From positions 100,093 through 164,092 of the forward strand of contig JAUNED010000001.1 of assembly GCA_030525745.1 (NCBI GenBank): 64,000 nucleotides of DNA, written 5' to 3'. Position numbers and translations under genes: made by a program. Under the pieces are notes generated by a model. The model had not been told where the DNA came from. It saw only the letters and a program-made list of their open reading frames with translations, and did not search any database. Positions 54,192 through 63,744 of this stretch are shown here, one piece after another. Source of the DNA: Lonepinella koalarum. GTDB taxonomy: Bacteria > Pseudomonadota > Gammaproteobacteria > Enterobacterales > Pasteurellaceae. Numbering within the stretch: the stretch's first letter is position 1; each line of letters starts with the position of its first letter.

Positions 54192-54221
54192 AATATAACC
54201 CTATTTTTTTGAAATTTGCAA
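54192..54221 (-). promoter_or_regulatory. Candidate promoter of gltA
   Basis: On the minus strand TTGCAA (54216-54221), an 18-base spacer and TATATT (54192-54197), about 43 bases before the gltA ATG. Confidence 0.55.
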
Positions 54222-54375
54222 AAGAAAATCCAAATTAATTTTTCAAAATGAGACATTGATCAAAAAATTGAAAAAAATGTGAGGATTTTGTGAAATAAAT
54301 GTAACCTAAGATCAGGTTTTTAGGCATAATAAAAATGGTCTATGCAAGACGCATAGTTTCTTTTACAATCCGCTG

Positions 54376-54381
54376 TATAAT
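54376..54381 (+). promoter_or_regulatory. Possible -10 element of the sucAB promoter
   Basis: A perfect TATAAT lies 29 bases before the sucA ATG, with no good -35. The hairpin CTATGC-AAGAC-GCATAG (54340-54356) lies just upstream. Confidence 0.35.
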
Positions 54382-54409
54382 AACGGCAACCACTCCATAG
54401 GTGATCATT

Positions 54410-57208
54410 ATGCAACAGAACAACCCATTCAACCAATGGCTCGCTACCACAGCTCTAGGCGGTGCCAACCAAAGCTATATCGAAGCCCTTTACGAAGATT
54501 ATTTACAAGATCCTGACAGTGTTGATGAAAGCTGGCGTGAGATTTTCAAAACCTTGCCAAAATCAACCGCACTTGAGCAACCACATTCTACTGTGCGAGA
54601 GTATTTTAAGCGTTTGGCTCGAGATCCTTCTCATAATGGGGCAACGGTTATTGATCCGGAGGTCAGTGCAAAATTGGTGAAAGTGTTGCAATGGGTGAAT
54701 GGTCACCGTAATCGTGGGCATTTAGACGCTGATTTGGATCCGCTCAAATTATGGCAGCGTATGCCGTCGCCAACTTTAGATTATAAATTCTATGGTTTTA
54801 CCGATCAGGATTTAGACGAAGAATTCGATATTGGTGGTTATGTTTATAATCAAGAGCGTATTACTTTGCGTGATTTGGCTTATGCCTTGAAAACCACTTA
54901 TTGCGGTACCATCGGCTTGGAATTTATGCATGTGAATGATTTAGAAGCCCGTACTTGGTTACAACGTCAAATGGAAAATCTATTGAATAAGCCGTTATTC
55001 AATCGCGAAGAACAAATTCAATTTCTAAAAGAGCTGACTGCGGCAGACGGTTTGGAACGCTATTTAGGTGCAAAATTTCCGGGAGCAAAACGTTTTTCTT
55101 TAGAAGGAAGTGATGCTTTTGTGCCTTTGATGAAAGAAATTATTCGCCACGGAGCAAAAAACGGTGTAAAAGAAATTGTAATGGGCATGGCACACCGTGG
55201 CCGTTTAAATATGTTGGTGAATGTATTGGGTAAAAAACCGGCTGAATTATTTGATGAATTTGCCGGCAAACATCATGGGAACGGCACAGGTGATGTAAAA
55301 TATCACCAAGGTTTCTCCTCTAATTTTATGACAGAAAATGGCGATGTGCATTTATCTTTAGCTTTTAATCCCTCTCACTTAGAAATTGTCAGCCCTGTGG
55401 TGCAAGGTTCGGTACGAGCCAGACAAAAACGGATCGGCGACCTTGAACAAACTCAAGTATTACCTGTCACTGTGCATGGTGATTCCGCAGTTATTGGACA
55501 AGGGGTTGTGCAGGAAACCCTGAATATGTCTTCTGCCAGAGGTTATACTGTTGGCGGAACGATTCGAGTGGTGATTAATAATCAAATCGGGTTTACAACC
55601 TCAAATACCAAAGATACCCGTTCTACTGAATATTGTACGGATATTGCCAAAATGATTGAAGCACCGGTGATTCATGTGAATGGTGATGATCCTGAAGCGG
55701 TGGTGTATGCGGCTCGTATGGCGGTTGAGTTCCGTACCTTATTTAAACGGGATATTTTTATTGATTTAGTCTCTTATCGTCGCCATGGCCATAACGAAGC
55801 TGATGAGCCATTGGCAACTCAACCTGTTATGTACAAACTTATTCGCCAGCATCCGACACCTCGTAAAGTTTATGCGGATCGTTTAATTGCAGCTGAGGTG
55901 ATTACGGAATCGCAAGCAACCGAAATGATGAATGATTATCGTGATGCGCTTGATCGTGGTGAATGTGTTGTGCCTGAATGGCGTGAAGTAGATTTATCCG
56001 CCGTGGATTGGAGCAAATATTTAAGCCAAGAATGGTCGGATTATGAAAGTCGTTTTGATCCGAAACGCTTTCGTGAATTAGCCTTAAAAATTAGCGAATA
56101 TCCAGCAGATCATCCGGTACATTCACGAGTGGAAAAAATTTATCAAGATCGTCAGTTAATGGCGCAAGGAGAAAAACTATTTGACTGGGGAATGGCGGAA
56201 ACTATGGCTTATGCGACTTTGCTTGACGATGGCCATCATATCCGCATTTCCGGCGAAGACTCAGGCCGTGGGACATTTTTCCATCGCCACGCTGTATTAC
56301 ATAATTTAGACGAACGTAAGACCTATGTGCCGTTAGCTAATTTACATCCTCATCAAGGGCGTTTTGAAGTCTGGGATTCTGTGTTGTCGGAAGAAGCTGT
56401 ACTTGCTTTTGAATATGGTTATGCTACAGCGGCACCAAAAACCTTAACTATTTGGGAAGCGCAATTCGGTGATTTTGCCAATGGTGCGCAAGTGGTCATC
56501 GATCAATTTATTAGCTCAGGTGAACAAAAATGGGGCAGAATGTGTGGGTTAGTGATGTTATTACCACACGGCTATGAGGGACAAGGGCCGGAACATTCTT
56601 CTGCCCGTTTAGAGCGTTATTTACAACTTTGTGCGCAGCAAAATATGCAAGTATGTGTGCCTTCTACACCTGCACAAATTTATCATTTATTGCGCCGCCA
56701 AATGTTGCGTAAAGTGCGTCGTCCATTAGTCGTCATTTCGCCTAAATCTTTATTGCGTCACCCTCTGGCAGTATCCGAAATGCAAGAATTGGTGCAAGGT
56801 AAGTTCCAAAATGTGATTGGTGAAATTGACAATCTCGATCCGAAACAGGTGAAACGTGTGATTTTCTGTGCCGGTAAAGTCTATTACGATTTATTGGAAC
56901 AACGCCGTAAAAATAATCAAACCGACATCGCCATTATCCGCATTGAACAACTTTATCCTTATCCTCATGATGAAGTGCGGTCAATTTTGGCGGAGTTTTC
57001 CCATGTAACGGATTTTGTGTGGTGTCAGGAAGAGCCACTCAACCAAGGGGCTTGGTATTGCAGTCAGCATAATTTCCGTGCGGATTTACCGGAAAATGCT
57101 AAATTGCGTTATGTGGGACGACCGGCTTCCGCATCACCTGCAGTGGGTTATATGTCGTTGCACAATGAGCAACAACAAACGTTGGTCACAGAAGCATTAT
57201 CCATGTAA
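54410..57208 (+). CDS. sucA: 2-oxoglutarate dehydrogenase E1 component
   Basis: Thiamine-diphosphate decarboxylase of the 2-oxoglutarate dehydrogenase complex. The short N-terminal helix that binds E2 is present ('[20 protein letters not shown]'), then '[14 protein letters not shown]', '[17 protein letters not shown]', and the ThDP motif '[14 protein letters not shown]...'. The frame is open three codons further, to a GTG, but the ATG at 54410 has AGGTGA before it. 932 aa is the usual length. sucB follows after 46 bases. Confidence 0.96.
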   Translation: MQQNNPFNQWLATTALGGANQSYIEALYEDYLQDPDSVDESWREIFKTLPKSTALEQPHSTVREYFKRLARDPSHNGATVIDPEVSAKLVKVLQWVNGHRNRGHLDADLDPLKLWQRMPSPTLDYKFYGFTDQDLDEEFDIGGYVYNQERITLRDLAYALKTTYCGTIGLEFMHVNDLEARTWLQRQMENLLNKPLFNREEQIQFLKELTAADGLERYLGAKFPGAKRFSLEGSDAFVPLMKEIIRHGAKNGVKEIVMGMAHRGRLNMLVNVLGKKPAELFDEFAGKHHGNGTGDVKYHQGFSSNFMTENGDVHLSLAFNPSHLEIVSPVVQGSVRARQKRIGDLEQTQVLPVTVHGDSAVIGQGVVQETLNMSSARGYTVGGTIRVVINNQIGFTTSNTKDTRSTEYCTDIAKMIEAPVIHVNGDDPEAVVYAARMAVEFRTLFKRDIFIDLVSYRRHGHNEADEPLATQPVMYKLIRQHPTPRKVYADRLIAAEVITESQATEMMNDYRDALDRGECVVPEWREVDLSAVDWSKYLSQEWSDYESRFDPKRFRELALKISEYPADHPVHSRVEKIYQDRQLMAQGEKLFDWGMAETMAYATLLDDGHHIRISGEDSGRGTFFHRHAVLHNLDERKTYVPLANLHPHQGRFEVWDSVLSEEAVLAFEYGYATAAPKTLTIWEAQFGDFANGAQVVIDQFISSGEQKWGRMCGLVMLLPHGYEGQGPEHSSARLERYLQLCAQQNMQVCVPSTPAQIYHLLRRQMLRKVRRPLVVISPKSLLRHPLAVSEMQELVQGKFQNVIGEIDNLDPKQVKRVIFCAGKVYYDLLEQRRKNNQTDIAIIRIEQLYPYPHDEVRSILAEFSHVTDFVWCQEEPLNQGAWYCSQHNFRADLPENAKLRYVGRPASASPAVGYMSLHNEQQQTLVTEALSM

Positions 57209-57254
57209 TCTGTTGAAAATGAGAAAATTTACAGCAACATGTAAGGAAAATAGT

Positions 57255-58484
57255 ATGACAATCGAAATTATTACTCCGGTATTACCTGAATCCGTTGCAG
57301 ATGCAACAGTGGTGAAATGGCACAAAAATGTGGGCGATGCAGTAAAACGTGATGAAATTTTAGTTGAAGTAGAAACCGACAAAGTTGTATTGGAAGTGCC
57401 GGCATTAGAGGACGGCGTGTTGGCGATTATTGAACAACATGAAGGTTCAACTGTGGTAAGTAAACAATTATTAGGTTTAATTAAGCCACAGGTTCAAGGC
57501 GAAGAAGTGAAAGCAGTTCAACAACAAGAAGCCACGCCGGCGGAACGCTATGCCGGCAGTTTAACGCAGGATAAAGTGAATGAAAATTTAAGCCCGGGTA
57601 TTCGCCGTTTGTTGGGAGAACATGAGCTTGATGCTGCCGAAATCAAAGGCACAGGCGTAGGCGGACGTATTACCCGTGAAGATGTGGAAAAAGTGATTGC
57701 TGATAAACAGGTGGAAACAGCCAACATAGAGACGAAAAGTGCGGTGCAAAATCTGACGGAATTGAATACTCGCTCTCTTAACGGGCGTGAAGAAAAACGT
57801 GTGCCGATGACACGCCTTCGTAAACGTATTGCCGAGCGTTTATTGGAAGCGAAAAACAGTACAGCAATGCTTACTACTTTCAACGAAGTAGATATGCAAC
57901 CGATTATGCAATTGCGCAAAGCCTACGGTGAAAAATTTGAAAAACAGCATGGTGTTCGGCTTGGTTTTATGTCATTTTATGTGAAAGCTGTGGTTGAAGC
58001 ATTGAAACGCTATCCGGAAGTGAATGCTTCTATTGATGGAGACGACATTGTTTATCACAACTATTTTGACATCAGCATAGCGGTTTCTACCCCTCGCGGT
58101 TTAGTGACACCAGTGTTACGCAACTGTGATAAATTGAGCATGGCGGATATTGAAAAAGAAATCAAAATTCTTGCAGAGAAAGGTCAGCAGGGCAAATTGA
58201 CTGTGGAAGACTTAACCGGCGGTAACTTTACCATCACCAATGGTGGCGTATTCGGTTCTTTAATGTCCACCCCAATTATCAATCCGCCACAAAGTGCGAT
58301 TTTGGGTATGCATGCCATTAAAGAACGTCCGATTGCTCTCAACGGAGAAGTCGTTATTCGCCCAATGATGTACTTGGCGTTATCTTATGACCACCGTTTA
58401 ATTGACGGCAGGGAATCGGTTGGTTTCTTAGTGTCAATCAAAGAACTCTTGGAAGATCCAACCCGTTTACTTTTGGAAATTTAA
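57255..58484 (+). CDS. sucB: Dihydrolipoamide succinyltransferase (2-oxoglutarate dehydrogenase E2)
   Basis: Core of the 2-oxoglutarate dehydrogenase complex. The lipoyl domain carries Lys43 in 'VETDKVVLE', a peripheral-subunit-binding domain follows ('[15 protein letters not shown]'), and the catalytic domain ends with '[13 protein letters not shown]'. The frame is open into sucA; the ATG with AAGGAAAATAGT before it gives 409 aa, the expected length. lpd is not adjacent. The linker holds an uptake signal (57737-57745). Confidence 0.96.
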   Translation: MTIEIITPVLPESVADATVVKWHKNVGDAVKRDEILVEVETDKVVLEVPALEDGVLAIIEQHEGSTVVSKQLLGLIKPQVQGEEVKAVQQQEATPAERYAGSLTQDKVNENLSPGIRRLLGEHELDAAEIKGTGVGGRITREDVEKVIADKQVETANIETKSAVQNLTELNTRSLNGREEKRVPMTRLRKRIAERLLEAKNSTAMLTTFNEVDMQPIMQLRKAYGEKFEKQHGVRLGFMSFYVKAVVEALKRYPEVNASIDGDDIVYHNYFDISIAVSTPRGLVTPVLRNCDKLSMADIEKEIKILAEKGQQGKLTVEDLTGGNFTITNGGVFGSLMSTPIINPPQSAILGMHAIKERPIALNGEVVIRPMMYLALSYDHRLIDGRESVGFLVSIKELLEDPTRLLLEI

Positions 58485-58494
58485 GACGAAGTTT

Positions 58495-58520
58495 GACCGC
58501 TTGTAGTGCTACAAGCGGTC
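58495..58520 (+). terminator. Perfect palindrome of two ACAAGCGGT-type (Actinobacillus-class) uptake cores between sucB and sucC
   Basis: GACCGCTTGTA (58495-58505), loop GTGC, TACAAGCGGTC (58510-58520). Only a short TGTTT follows, so termination would be weak. The core ACAAGCGGT is the other Pasteurellaceae uptake type; I found no other copy in the window. Confidence 0.6.
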
Positions 58521-58553
58521 TGTTTCTAATAAAATTTTGCAAACAATATCGCT

Positions 58554-58573
58554 CTCTCCCATAAATGGGAGAG
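58554..58573. repeat. 9-bp inverted repeat before sucC
   Basis: CTCTCCCAT and ATGGGAGAG separated by AA. The tight spacing makes a normal RNA hairpin unlikely to be fully paired. It lies 38 bases before the sucC ATG and may affect its translation. Confidence 0.5.
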
Positions 58574-58610
58574 GAAATAGCCCTAAAAGAAAAAGAGGAA
58601 GCCACCAACT

Positions 58611-59777
58611 ATGAATCTACACGAATACCAAGGCAAACAAATCTTTGCCCAATACAAGCTCCCCGTCAGCCGTGGGATCGCCTGTAAATCGGCGGACGAA
58701 GCGGCGGCAGCTATCAAACAACTCTCAGGCGATGCATGGGCGATTAAATGCCAAGTTCATGCCGGTGGGCGTGGAAAAGCAGGAGGCGTGAAGCTCGTGC
58801 GTAATGAGCAGGAAGTCCGTGAATTTGCAGCTAAATGGCTGGGTAATCGTTTAGTGACATTCCAAACCGATGCTAACGGGCAACCGGTTAATACCTTATA
58901 TTTAGAAGAAACCTGCAATATCGACCGTGAATTGTACTTAGGAGCAGTGGTTGATCGCTCCGCCCAAAAAGTGATTTTTATGGCATCGAGTGCCGGTGGT
59001 ATGAATATTGAAGAAGTTGCGGAGAAAACCCCTGAATTAATTCACAAAGCGGTAATTGATCCACTCACCGGCGGGCAGGGTTATCAAGGGCGTGAATTAG
59101 CGTTTAAATTAGGCTTAAAAGGTGATGAAGTTAAACAATTTGCGGATATTTTCGTAAAACTGGCTAACCTATTTGTTGAAAAAGATTTAGCTTTATTAGA
59201 GGTAAATCCACTTGTCATCACTAAAGAAGGACAACTACTCTGCTTAGATGCAAAAATGTCGATTGACAGCAATGCTCTCTACCGCCACCCGGAACTTAAA
59301 GAGTTACAAGACCCATCGCAAGATGACGAACGTGAAGCGGAAGCGGAAAAATGGAATCTCAACTACGTTGCATTAGACGGCAATATCGGCTGTATGGTAA
59401 ACGGCGCAGGGCTGGCAATGGGGACAATGGATATTATCAAGCATTATGGTGGAAAACCTGCAAACTTCCTTGATGTAGGTGGGGGGGCAACCAAAGAACG
59501 TGTAGCGGCAGCTTTTAAATTGATTTTATCCGATCTGAACGTAAAAGCCGTGTTAGTGAATATTTTTGGTGGGATTGTGCGTTGTGATTTGATTGCGGAA
59601 GGCATTATTGCTGCAGTGAATGAAGTCGGTGTTACTGTGCCTGTGATAGTGCGCTTGGAAGGTAATAACGCCGAGTTGGGGCGTAAATTATTAGCGGAAA
59701 GTGGGTTGAATATTTTGGCAGCAGAAACCTTAACTGATGCTGCGATTTTGGCGGTGAAATCAGCGGAGGGTAATTAA
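58611..59777 (+). CDS. sucC: Succinate-CoA ligase beta subunit
   Basis: ATP-grasp subunit of succinyl-CoA synthetase. It starts [15 protein letters not shown], has '[14 protein letters not shown]', '[18 protein letters not shown]' and '[15 protein letters not shown]'. 388 aa matches E. coli. AAGAGGAAGCCACC lies before the ATG. sucD starts 3 bases after its stop. It contains no uptake signal of either kind. Confidence 0.97.
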   Translation: MNLHEYQGKQIFAQYKLPVSRGIACKSADEAAAAIKQLSGDAWAIKCQVHAGGRGKAGGVKLVRNEQEVREFAAKWLGNRLVTFQTDANGQPVNTLYLEETCNIDRELYLGAVVDRSAQKVIFMASSAGGMNIEEVAEKTPELIHKAVIDPLTGGQGYQGRELAFKLGLKGDEVKQFADIFVKLANLFVEKDLALLEVNPLVITKEGQLLCLDAKMSIDSNALYRHPELKELQDPSQDDEREAEAEKWNLNYVALDGNIGCMVNGAGLAMGTMDIIKHYGGKPANFLDVGGGATKERVAAAFKLILSDLNVKAVLVNIFGGIVRCDLIAEGIIAAVNEVGVTVPVIVRLEGNNAELGRKLLAESGLNILAAETLTDAAILAVKSAEGN

Positions 59778-59780
59778 TAT

Positions 59781-60650
59781 ATGGCGATTTTAATTGATAA
59801 AAATACAAAAGTCATTTGTCAGGGGTTTACCGGTGGGCAAGGGACATTTCATAGTGAACAAGCCTTAGAATACGGTACTCAATTAGTTGGTGGGGTTTCA
59901 CCAAATAAAGGCGGTACAACCCATTTAGGCTTGCCTGTTTTCAATACCGTGCGTGAAGCGGTAGAAGTAACCGGCGCAACTGCAACGGTTATCTATGTTC
60001 CGGCTCCCGGCTGTAAAGATGCCATTTTAGAAGCCATTGATGCCGGCATTCAACTGATTGTCTGTATTACCGAAGGCATTCCAACCTTAGATATGCTACA
60101 AGTAAAACAACGCCTAAACCAAACTGGAGTGAGAATGATCGGCCCTAACTGTCCGGGCATTATTACCCCAGATGAATGCAAAATCGGGATTATGCCGGGG
60201 AATATTCACAAAAAAGGCAATATTGGCATTGTTTCTCGTTCTGGCACTTTAACTTATGAGGCAGTCAAACAAACGACTGACGAAGGGTTTGGGCAATCCA
60301 CCTGTGTCGGTATTGGAGGGGATCCAATTCCGGGTTCCAGTTTTATTGATATTTTGCGTTTATTCCAAGATGATCCTGAAACAGAGGCTATTGTGATGAT
60401 TGGTGAAATTGGTGGCTCAGCAGAAGAAGAAGCTGCGGCCTTCATCAAGGAAAATGTGACTAAACCGGTAGTAAGTTATATTGCCGGACAAACTGCCCCC
60501 AAAGGAAAACGAATGGGGCATGCCGGGGCGATTATCAGCGGCGGTAAAGGCACGGCAGAAGAAAAAATTCGTGCCTTACAACAAGCAGGTGTGACGACAG
60601 TGAGCAATTTAGCGGAAATTGGTCGCACCTTGAGTAGGTTGTTAAAGTAA
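59781..60650 (+). CDS. sucD: Succinate-CoA ligase alpha subunit
   Basis: CoA-binding and phosphorylated subunit. '[16 protein letters not shown]' is the CoA-binding loop, '[10 protein letters not shown]' follows, and the phosphohistidine is His247 in '[13 protein letters not shown]'. 289 aa is standard. It is coupled to sucC. A USS-pair terminator ends the operon. Confidence 0.97.
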   Translation: MAILIDKNTKVICQGFTGGQGTFHSEQALEYGTQLVGGVSPNKGGTTHLGLPVFNTVREAVEVTGATATVIYVPAPGCKDAILEAIDAGIQLIVCITEGIPTLDMLQVKQRLNQTGVRMIGPNCPGIITPDECKIGIMPGNIHKKGNIGIVSRSGTLTYEAVKQTTDEGFGQSTCVGIGGDPIPGSSFIDILRLFQDDPETEAIVMIGEIGGSAEEEAAAFIKENVTKPVVSYIAGQTAPKGKRMGHAGAIISGGKGTAEEKIRALQQAGVTTVSNLAEIGRTLSRLLK

Positions 60651-60660
60651 GTAAGAGGGT

Positions 60661-60704
60661 AAAAGTGCGGTCAAAACTTCACAGATTTTGACCGCACTTT
60701 TGTT
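60661..60704 (+). terminator. Uptake-signal inverted pair as terminator after sucD
   Basis: AAAAGTGCGGTCAAAA (60661-60676) and TTTTGACCGCACTTTT (60686-60701), a perfect 16-bp stem with a 9-base loop, followed by GTTT. Confidence 0.82.
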
Positions 60705-60806
60705 TCAACAAGAAAAGCCCCTTATTTTTACAGTTAAATGTTTATCGCTCATTGACGGAAATTATCAATACCCCCTACAATAAGGCCATATTTTATGGAG
60801 GATATT

Positions 60807-61379
60807 ATGGTGAAAAAATTTAGTTTAGCGTTGGCCATGTTAGTTTTGACTGCTTGTGGTTTAACAAGCGAAAAGCAATCAGCGATTCCGGCAGAGTTTG
60901 CCGGTGCGGATTTTCAGCTTTCTGACAGCCAAGCGAAACAATGGGCATTGGCAGCCAAGCAGAGAGAACAATGTATTTATCCGAATTTAACCCGTATTCA
61001 GTATGAACATTTTGCAAAAGAAGACGCTTATATTTACTCACAGTATATTTATTTTTACCCATTGGAGGACATTATTGGCGAAGCTTCCCTCAAAGTGATG
61101 CAAAATGATACTAAATCAATGGATTATGCAGCTTACCAGTATAAAAAATTCAAAAGTAAATCAGCGGTTCAAGAGTTGGATGTGAAACAATGTCGATTGT
61201 TGCAAATCAATGCCCGTGATGATTTAGCTGTTGTGCAGGGAGAACGGAAAAGTGCGATGGTGGAAGAACATAAGCCTAATGAGGCAGAGAAAACCTCTGA
61301 GGGTAAAAAAGTCGCCAGCGATGATAACCGATTCTTCTTTGATATTATTAAATGGGGTTCAGCCTTATTCTTGTTATAA
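60807..61379 (+). CDS. Lipoprotein of unknown function
   Basis: 190 residues. The signal peptide ends in the lipobox 'VLTACG', so the mature protein begins at a lipidated Cys. The mature domain is alpha/beta with many Tyr/Gln ('DAYIYSQYIYFYPLEDI', 'AAYQYKKFKSKSAVQELD'), a charged Lys/Glu-rich segment, and a hydrophobic C-terminus (WGSALFLL). It resembles short Pasteurellaceae lipoproteins annotated only as domains of unknown function. An ATG four codons earlier is in frame, but GGAGGA sits correctly for the one at 60807. Confidence 0.75.
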   Translation: MVKKFSLALAMLVLTACGLTSEKQSAIPAEFAGADFQLSDSQAKQWALAAKQREQCIYPNLTRIQYEHFAKEDAYIYSQYIYFYPLEDIIGEASLKVMQNDTKSMDYAAYQYKKFKSKSAVQELDVKQCRLLQINARDDLAVVQGERKSAMVEEHKPNEAEKTSEGKKVASDDNRFFFDIIKWGSALFLL

Positions 61380-61393
61380 ATTGAATAGCAAGC

Positions 61394-61436
61394 AAAAGTG
61401 CGGTGAAAATACTTGTTGTTTTTACCGCACTTTTTT
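61394..61436. terminator. Uptake-signal inverted pair as bidirectional terminator
   Basis: AAAAGTGCGGTGAAAA (61394-61409) and TTTTTACCGCACTTTT (61419-61434), one G:U pair, 9-base loop, then TT. It lies between the lipoprotein gene and the convergent nitroreductase gene. Confidence 0.83.
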
Positions 61437-61451
61437 ATTGTTTAAGGCAAA

Positions 61452-62114
61452 TTATTCAACCCAAGTTACAACCTCTTCTACCGGTTTGCGGTATTTTTTG
61501 GTAATAGGCTTTCCACGATAACCGAAAGTCACCATACAAGACACTGCGTATTCGTTCAAATCAAATAAGCCTTCTTCACTGAGAATACGATTGACTTGTT
61601 CATAATTGAATCCTTCAATTGGACAGCTATCAATACCGATTAAAGCAGCGCCGGTCATCATATTCGCCAAGGCAATATAGGTTTGTTTACTGCACCAATC
61701 AAATAGCGTGCGCTCGCTTTCTAAGATCTTAATATCATCACGTTGAAAAGTTTGGTAGCGGGCAAGGGTGGCTTCCATTTGTTCTGCGGTTAAGCCACGT
61801 TTTTCCAACGAAACACGGAAGAATTCACTGTCATAACGGGCATTTTTTTTGGCTAAAATGACAACTAAATGGCTCATTTCTTCCATCGGATGTTTTATTC
61901 CCCAAGAAAACGGGCGGATTTTTTCTCGAATTTCCGGATTTTGCAATACAAGAAATTTCCAGGGTTCAGATCCGACAGAACTTGGTGATAAGCGTGCCAA
62001 TTCTAGAATGTATTCCATATCTGCTTGACTAACTTTTTTCTCTGCATCGTAATAACGGCATGCGGAACGAAAATGGAAAGCATCTAGCACTTGTTGTTTG
62101 TCGATATTAAACAT
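61452..62114 (-). CDS. Nitroreductase family NAD(P)H oxidoreductase (NfsB-like)
   Basis: 220-residue FMN protein. 'AFHFRSACRYYD' near the N-terminus is the phosphate-binding Arg-Ser motif, 'SPSSVGSEPWKFLV' follows, and 'VSCMVTFGYRGKPI' lies near the C-terminus. It is close to the NfsB/FRase I group, which reduce nitro compounds and flavins. The open frame runs 9 codons further; the chosen ATG has GGAG 6 bases before it. It is divergent from modB. Confidence 0.88.
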   Translation of the reverse strand: MFNIDKQQVLDAFHFRSACRYYDAEKKVSQADMEYILELARLSPSSVGSEPWKFLVLQNPEIREKIRPFSWGIKHPMEEMSHLVVILAKKNARYDSEFFRVSLEKRGLTAEQMEATLARYQTFQRDDIKILESERTLFDWCSKQTYIALANMMTGAALIGIDSCPIEGFNYEQVNRILSEEGLFDLNEYAVSCMVTFGYRGKPITKKYRKPVEEVVTWVE

Positions 62115-62188
62115 ATTTTTCTCCGAAAATAAAAAAATCAAGCTATTTTAGAACAAAGTGCGGTGCGAATATAGCCTTTATTTCGATT

Positions 62189-62201
62189 ATCGTTATATAA
62201 T
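62189..62201 (+). promoter_or_regulatory. Possible modB promoter -10 with overlapping ModE-like half-site
   Basis: ATCGTTATATA (62189-62199) matches the half-site of the molybdate repressor ModE as I remember it from E. coli modA. It overlaps a perfect TATAAT (62196-62201). The second half-site and a good -35 are not seen. Confidence 0.35.
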
Positions 62202-62236
62202 TTCCTCTCTTTTCAAAGAGGATCTCGATAAACAAA

Positions 62237-62929
62237 ATGATTGATTTTTTTCAATTTTCGCCTACAGAAATGAATGCTATTCGATTAAGTATAAAGGTTG
62301 CGTTAGTGGCGATAGCTTATAGCTTGCCTTTTGCCGTCTTTTTTGCATGGCTGTTGGCACGTAAGCAATTTTGGGGAAAATCCATATTAAATGGTATTAT
62401 TCATCTTCCTCTGGTATTGCCGCCTGTGGTCATTGGTTATTTATTACTTGTGAGTATGGGGCGAAACGGTATTATTGGGCGTTATTTATTGGCTTGGTTT
62501 GATTTTAGTTTTGGTTTTAGTTGGTATGGCGCAGCCTTAGCTTCGGCTATTGTGGCTTTTCCGTTAATGGTACGCTCGATTAGAACTTCTTTTGAAGCAG
62601 TGGATTTTCGTTTGGAACAAGCCGCTCATAGTTTGGGAGCATCGGCAATACGCGTGTTTTTTACCATCACACTTCCCCTTGCATTACCCGGTGTATTAGC
62701 AGGCTTGGTTTTAGGTTTTGCCCGTTCTTTGGGCGAATTTGGTTCTACCATTACCTTTGTTTCCAATATTCCCAATGTGACCCAAACTATTCCATTAGCG
62801 ATGTATTCCTTGCTTGAAACACCGAATGCTGAAAATTCTGTCATGCGACTTTGTGTGATTTCTGTTCTTATCTCATTGATTTCTTTAATATTATCAGAAT
62901 GGCTGGCAAAACGCACGCAGCATAAATAG
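62237..62929 (+). CDS. modB: Molybdate ABC transporter permease ModB
   Basis: 230 residues with five membrane helices. The cytosolic EAA loop reads 'LEQAAHSLGASAIRVFFTITLPLALPG', and 'VGEFGSTITFVSNIP'-type sequence (LGEFGSTITFVSNI) is diagnostic of ModB. modC starts 10 bases after its stop. No modA lies upstream; the neighbour is the divergent nitroreductase gene. Confidence 0.93.
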   Translation: MIDFFQFSPTEMNAIRLSIKVALVAIAYSLPFAVFFAWLLARKQFWGKSILNGIIHLPLVLPPVVIGYLLLVSMGRNGIIGRYLLAWFDFSFGFSWYGAALASAIVAFPLMVRSIRTSFEAVDFRLEQAAHSLGASAIRVFFTITLPLALPGVLAGLVLGFARSLGEFGSTITFVSNIPNVTQTIPLAMYSLLETPNAENSVMRLCVISVLISLISLILSEWLAKRTQHK

Positions 62930-62939
62930 GGGCAAGTGA

Positions 62940-63626
62940 ATGTTACAAGTTAATGTACAAAAACAACTGGGTGATTTTTTACTTACTGCTGAATTAGATA
63001 TTCCAACGCAAGGCATTACAGGAGTTTTCGGTGTATCCGGTTCAGGAAAATCCTCTTTTATTAATTTAATCAGCGGATTAATGGCACCGGATTGCGGATT
63101 TATTCGTTTAAATGACCGCACTTTGGTTGATGTAGCACAAAAAGTGAACTTACCGCCACAACGGCGTAAAGTCGGCTATGTATTTCAAGACGACCGATTA
63201 TTTCCCCATTATAAAGTCAAAGGTAATTTACTTTATGGGGTGAAATCTTTTGATTCAGAGGCATTCGAGCATATTGTCACGTTGCTAGACATTGCCCATT
63301 TATTATCACGTTATCCTGCATCGTTATCCGGTGGCGAAAAACAACGTGTTGCCATTGGACGAGCCTTGTTAAGCCAACCGGACATTTTATTGATGGATGA
63401 ACCCTTATCTGCGTTGGATTTACTACGTAAAAACGAATTGTTGGCCTATTTGGAAAAACTCTCTCAAGAGGTTCAAATCCCGATTCTGTATGTGACTCAT
63501 AGCTTAGAAGAATTAGAACGTTTGGCTGATCGAGTCATTTTAATGGATCGGGGTAGGGTAGTTGCCTATGATGAAATTCAAGTTGTGTTGCAATCAACAG
63601 CCTTTCAAGCTTGGAAACAGGTCTAA
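62940..63626 (+). CDS. modC: Molybdate ABC transporter ATP-binding protein ModC, short form
   Basis: 228 residues: Walker [10 protein letters not shown], '[15 protein letters not shown]', signature [16 protein letters not shown], Walker [13 protein letters not shown] and the His-loop 'YVTHSLEEL'. It ends '[10 protein letters not shown]'. Typical ModC is about 350 aa with a C-terminal TOBE/MOP molybdate-binding domain; that domain is missing and no remnant follows, just an uptake signal. The ATPase half is intact, so transport may work without trans-inhibition by molybdate. Confidence 0.9.
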   Translation: MLQVNVQKQLGDFLLTAELDIPTQGITGVFGVSGSGKSSFINLISGLMAPDCGFIRLNDRTLVDVAQKVNLPPQRRKVGYVFQDDRLFPHYKVKGNLLYGVKSFDSEAFEHIVTLLDIAHLLSRYPASLSGGEKQRVAIGRALLSQPDILLMDEPLSALDLLRKNELLAYLEKLSQEVQIPILYVTHSLEELERLADRVILMDRGRVVAYDEIQVVLQSTAFQAWKQV

Positions 63627-63744
63627 AAGTGCGGTCTAAAAATGCAAAGTTTTGTAAAGATAGCGAGATTGATGAACTTCTTTATGTGTAAGAGGTCTTA
63701 CAGGTGAGAGATGTCACTCTCATTAATTTAATTAAGGATCAAAA

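Noticed and set aside
54240..54300. CRP site in the gltA-sucA gap
   Set aside because: TGTGAGGATTTTGTGA has one good half (TGTGA) but lacks the TCACA partner at the right spacing.
57015..57254. N-terminal extension of sucB into sucA
   Set aside because: The extension overlaps the sucA coding end and has no homology-like features; AAGGAAAATAGT before the ATG at 57255 marks the real start.
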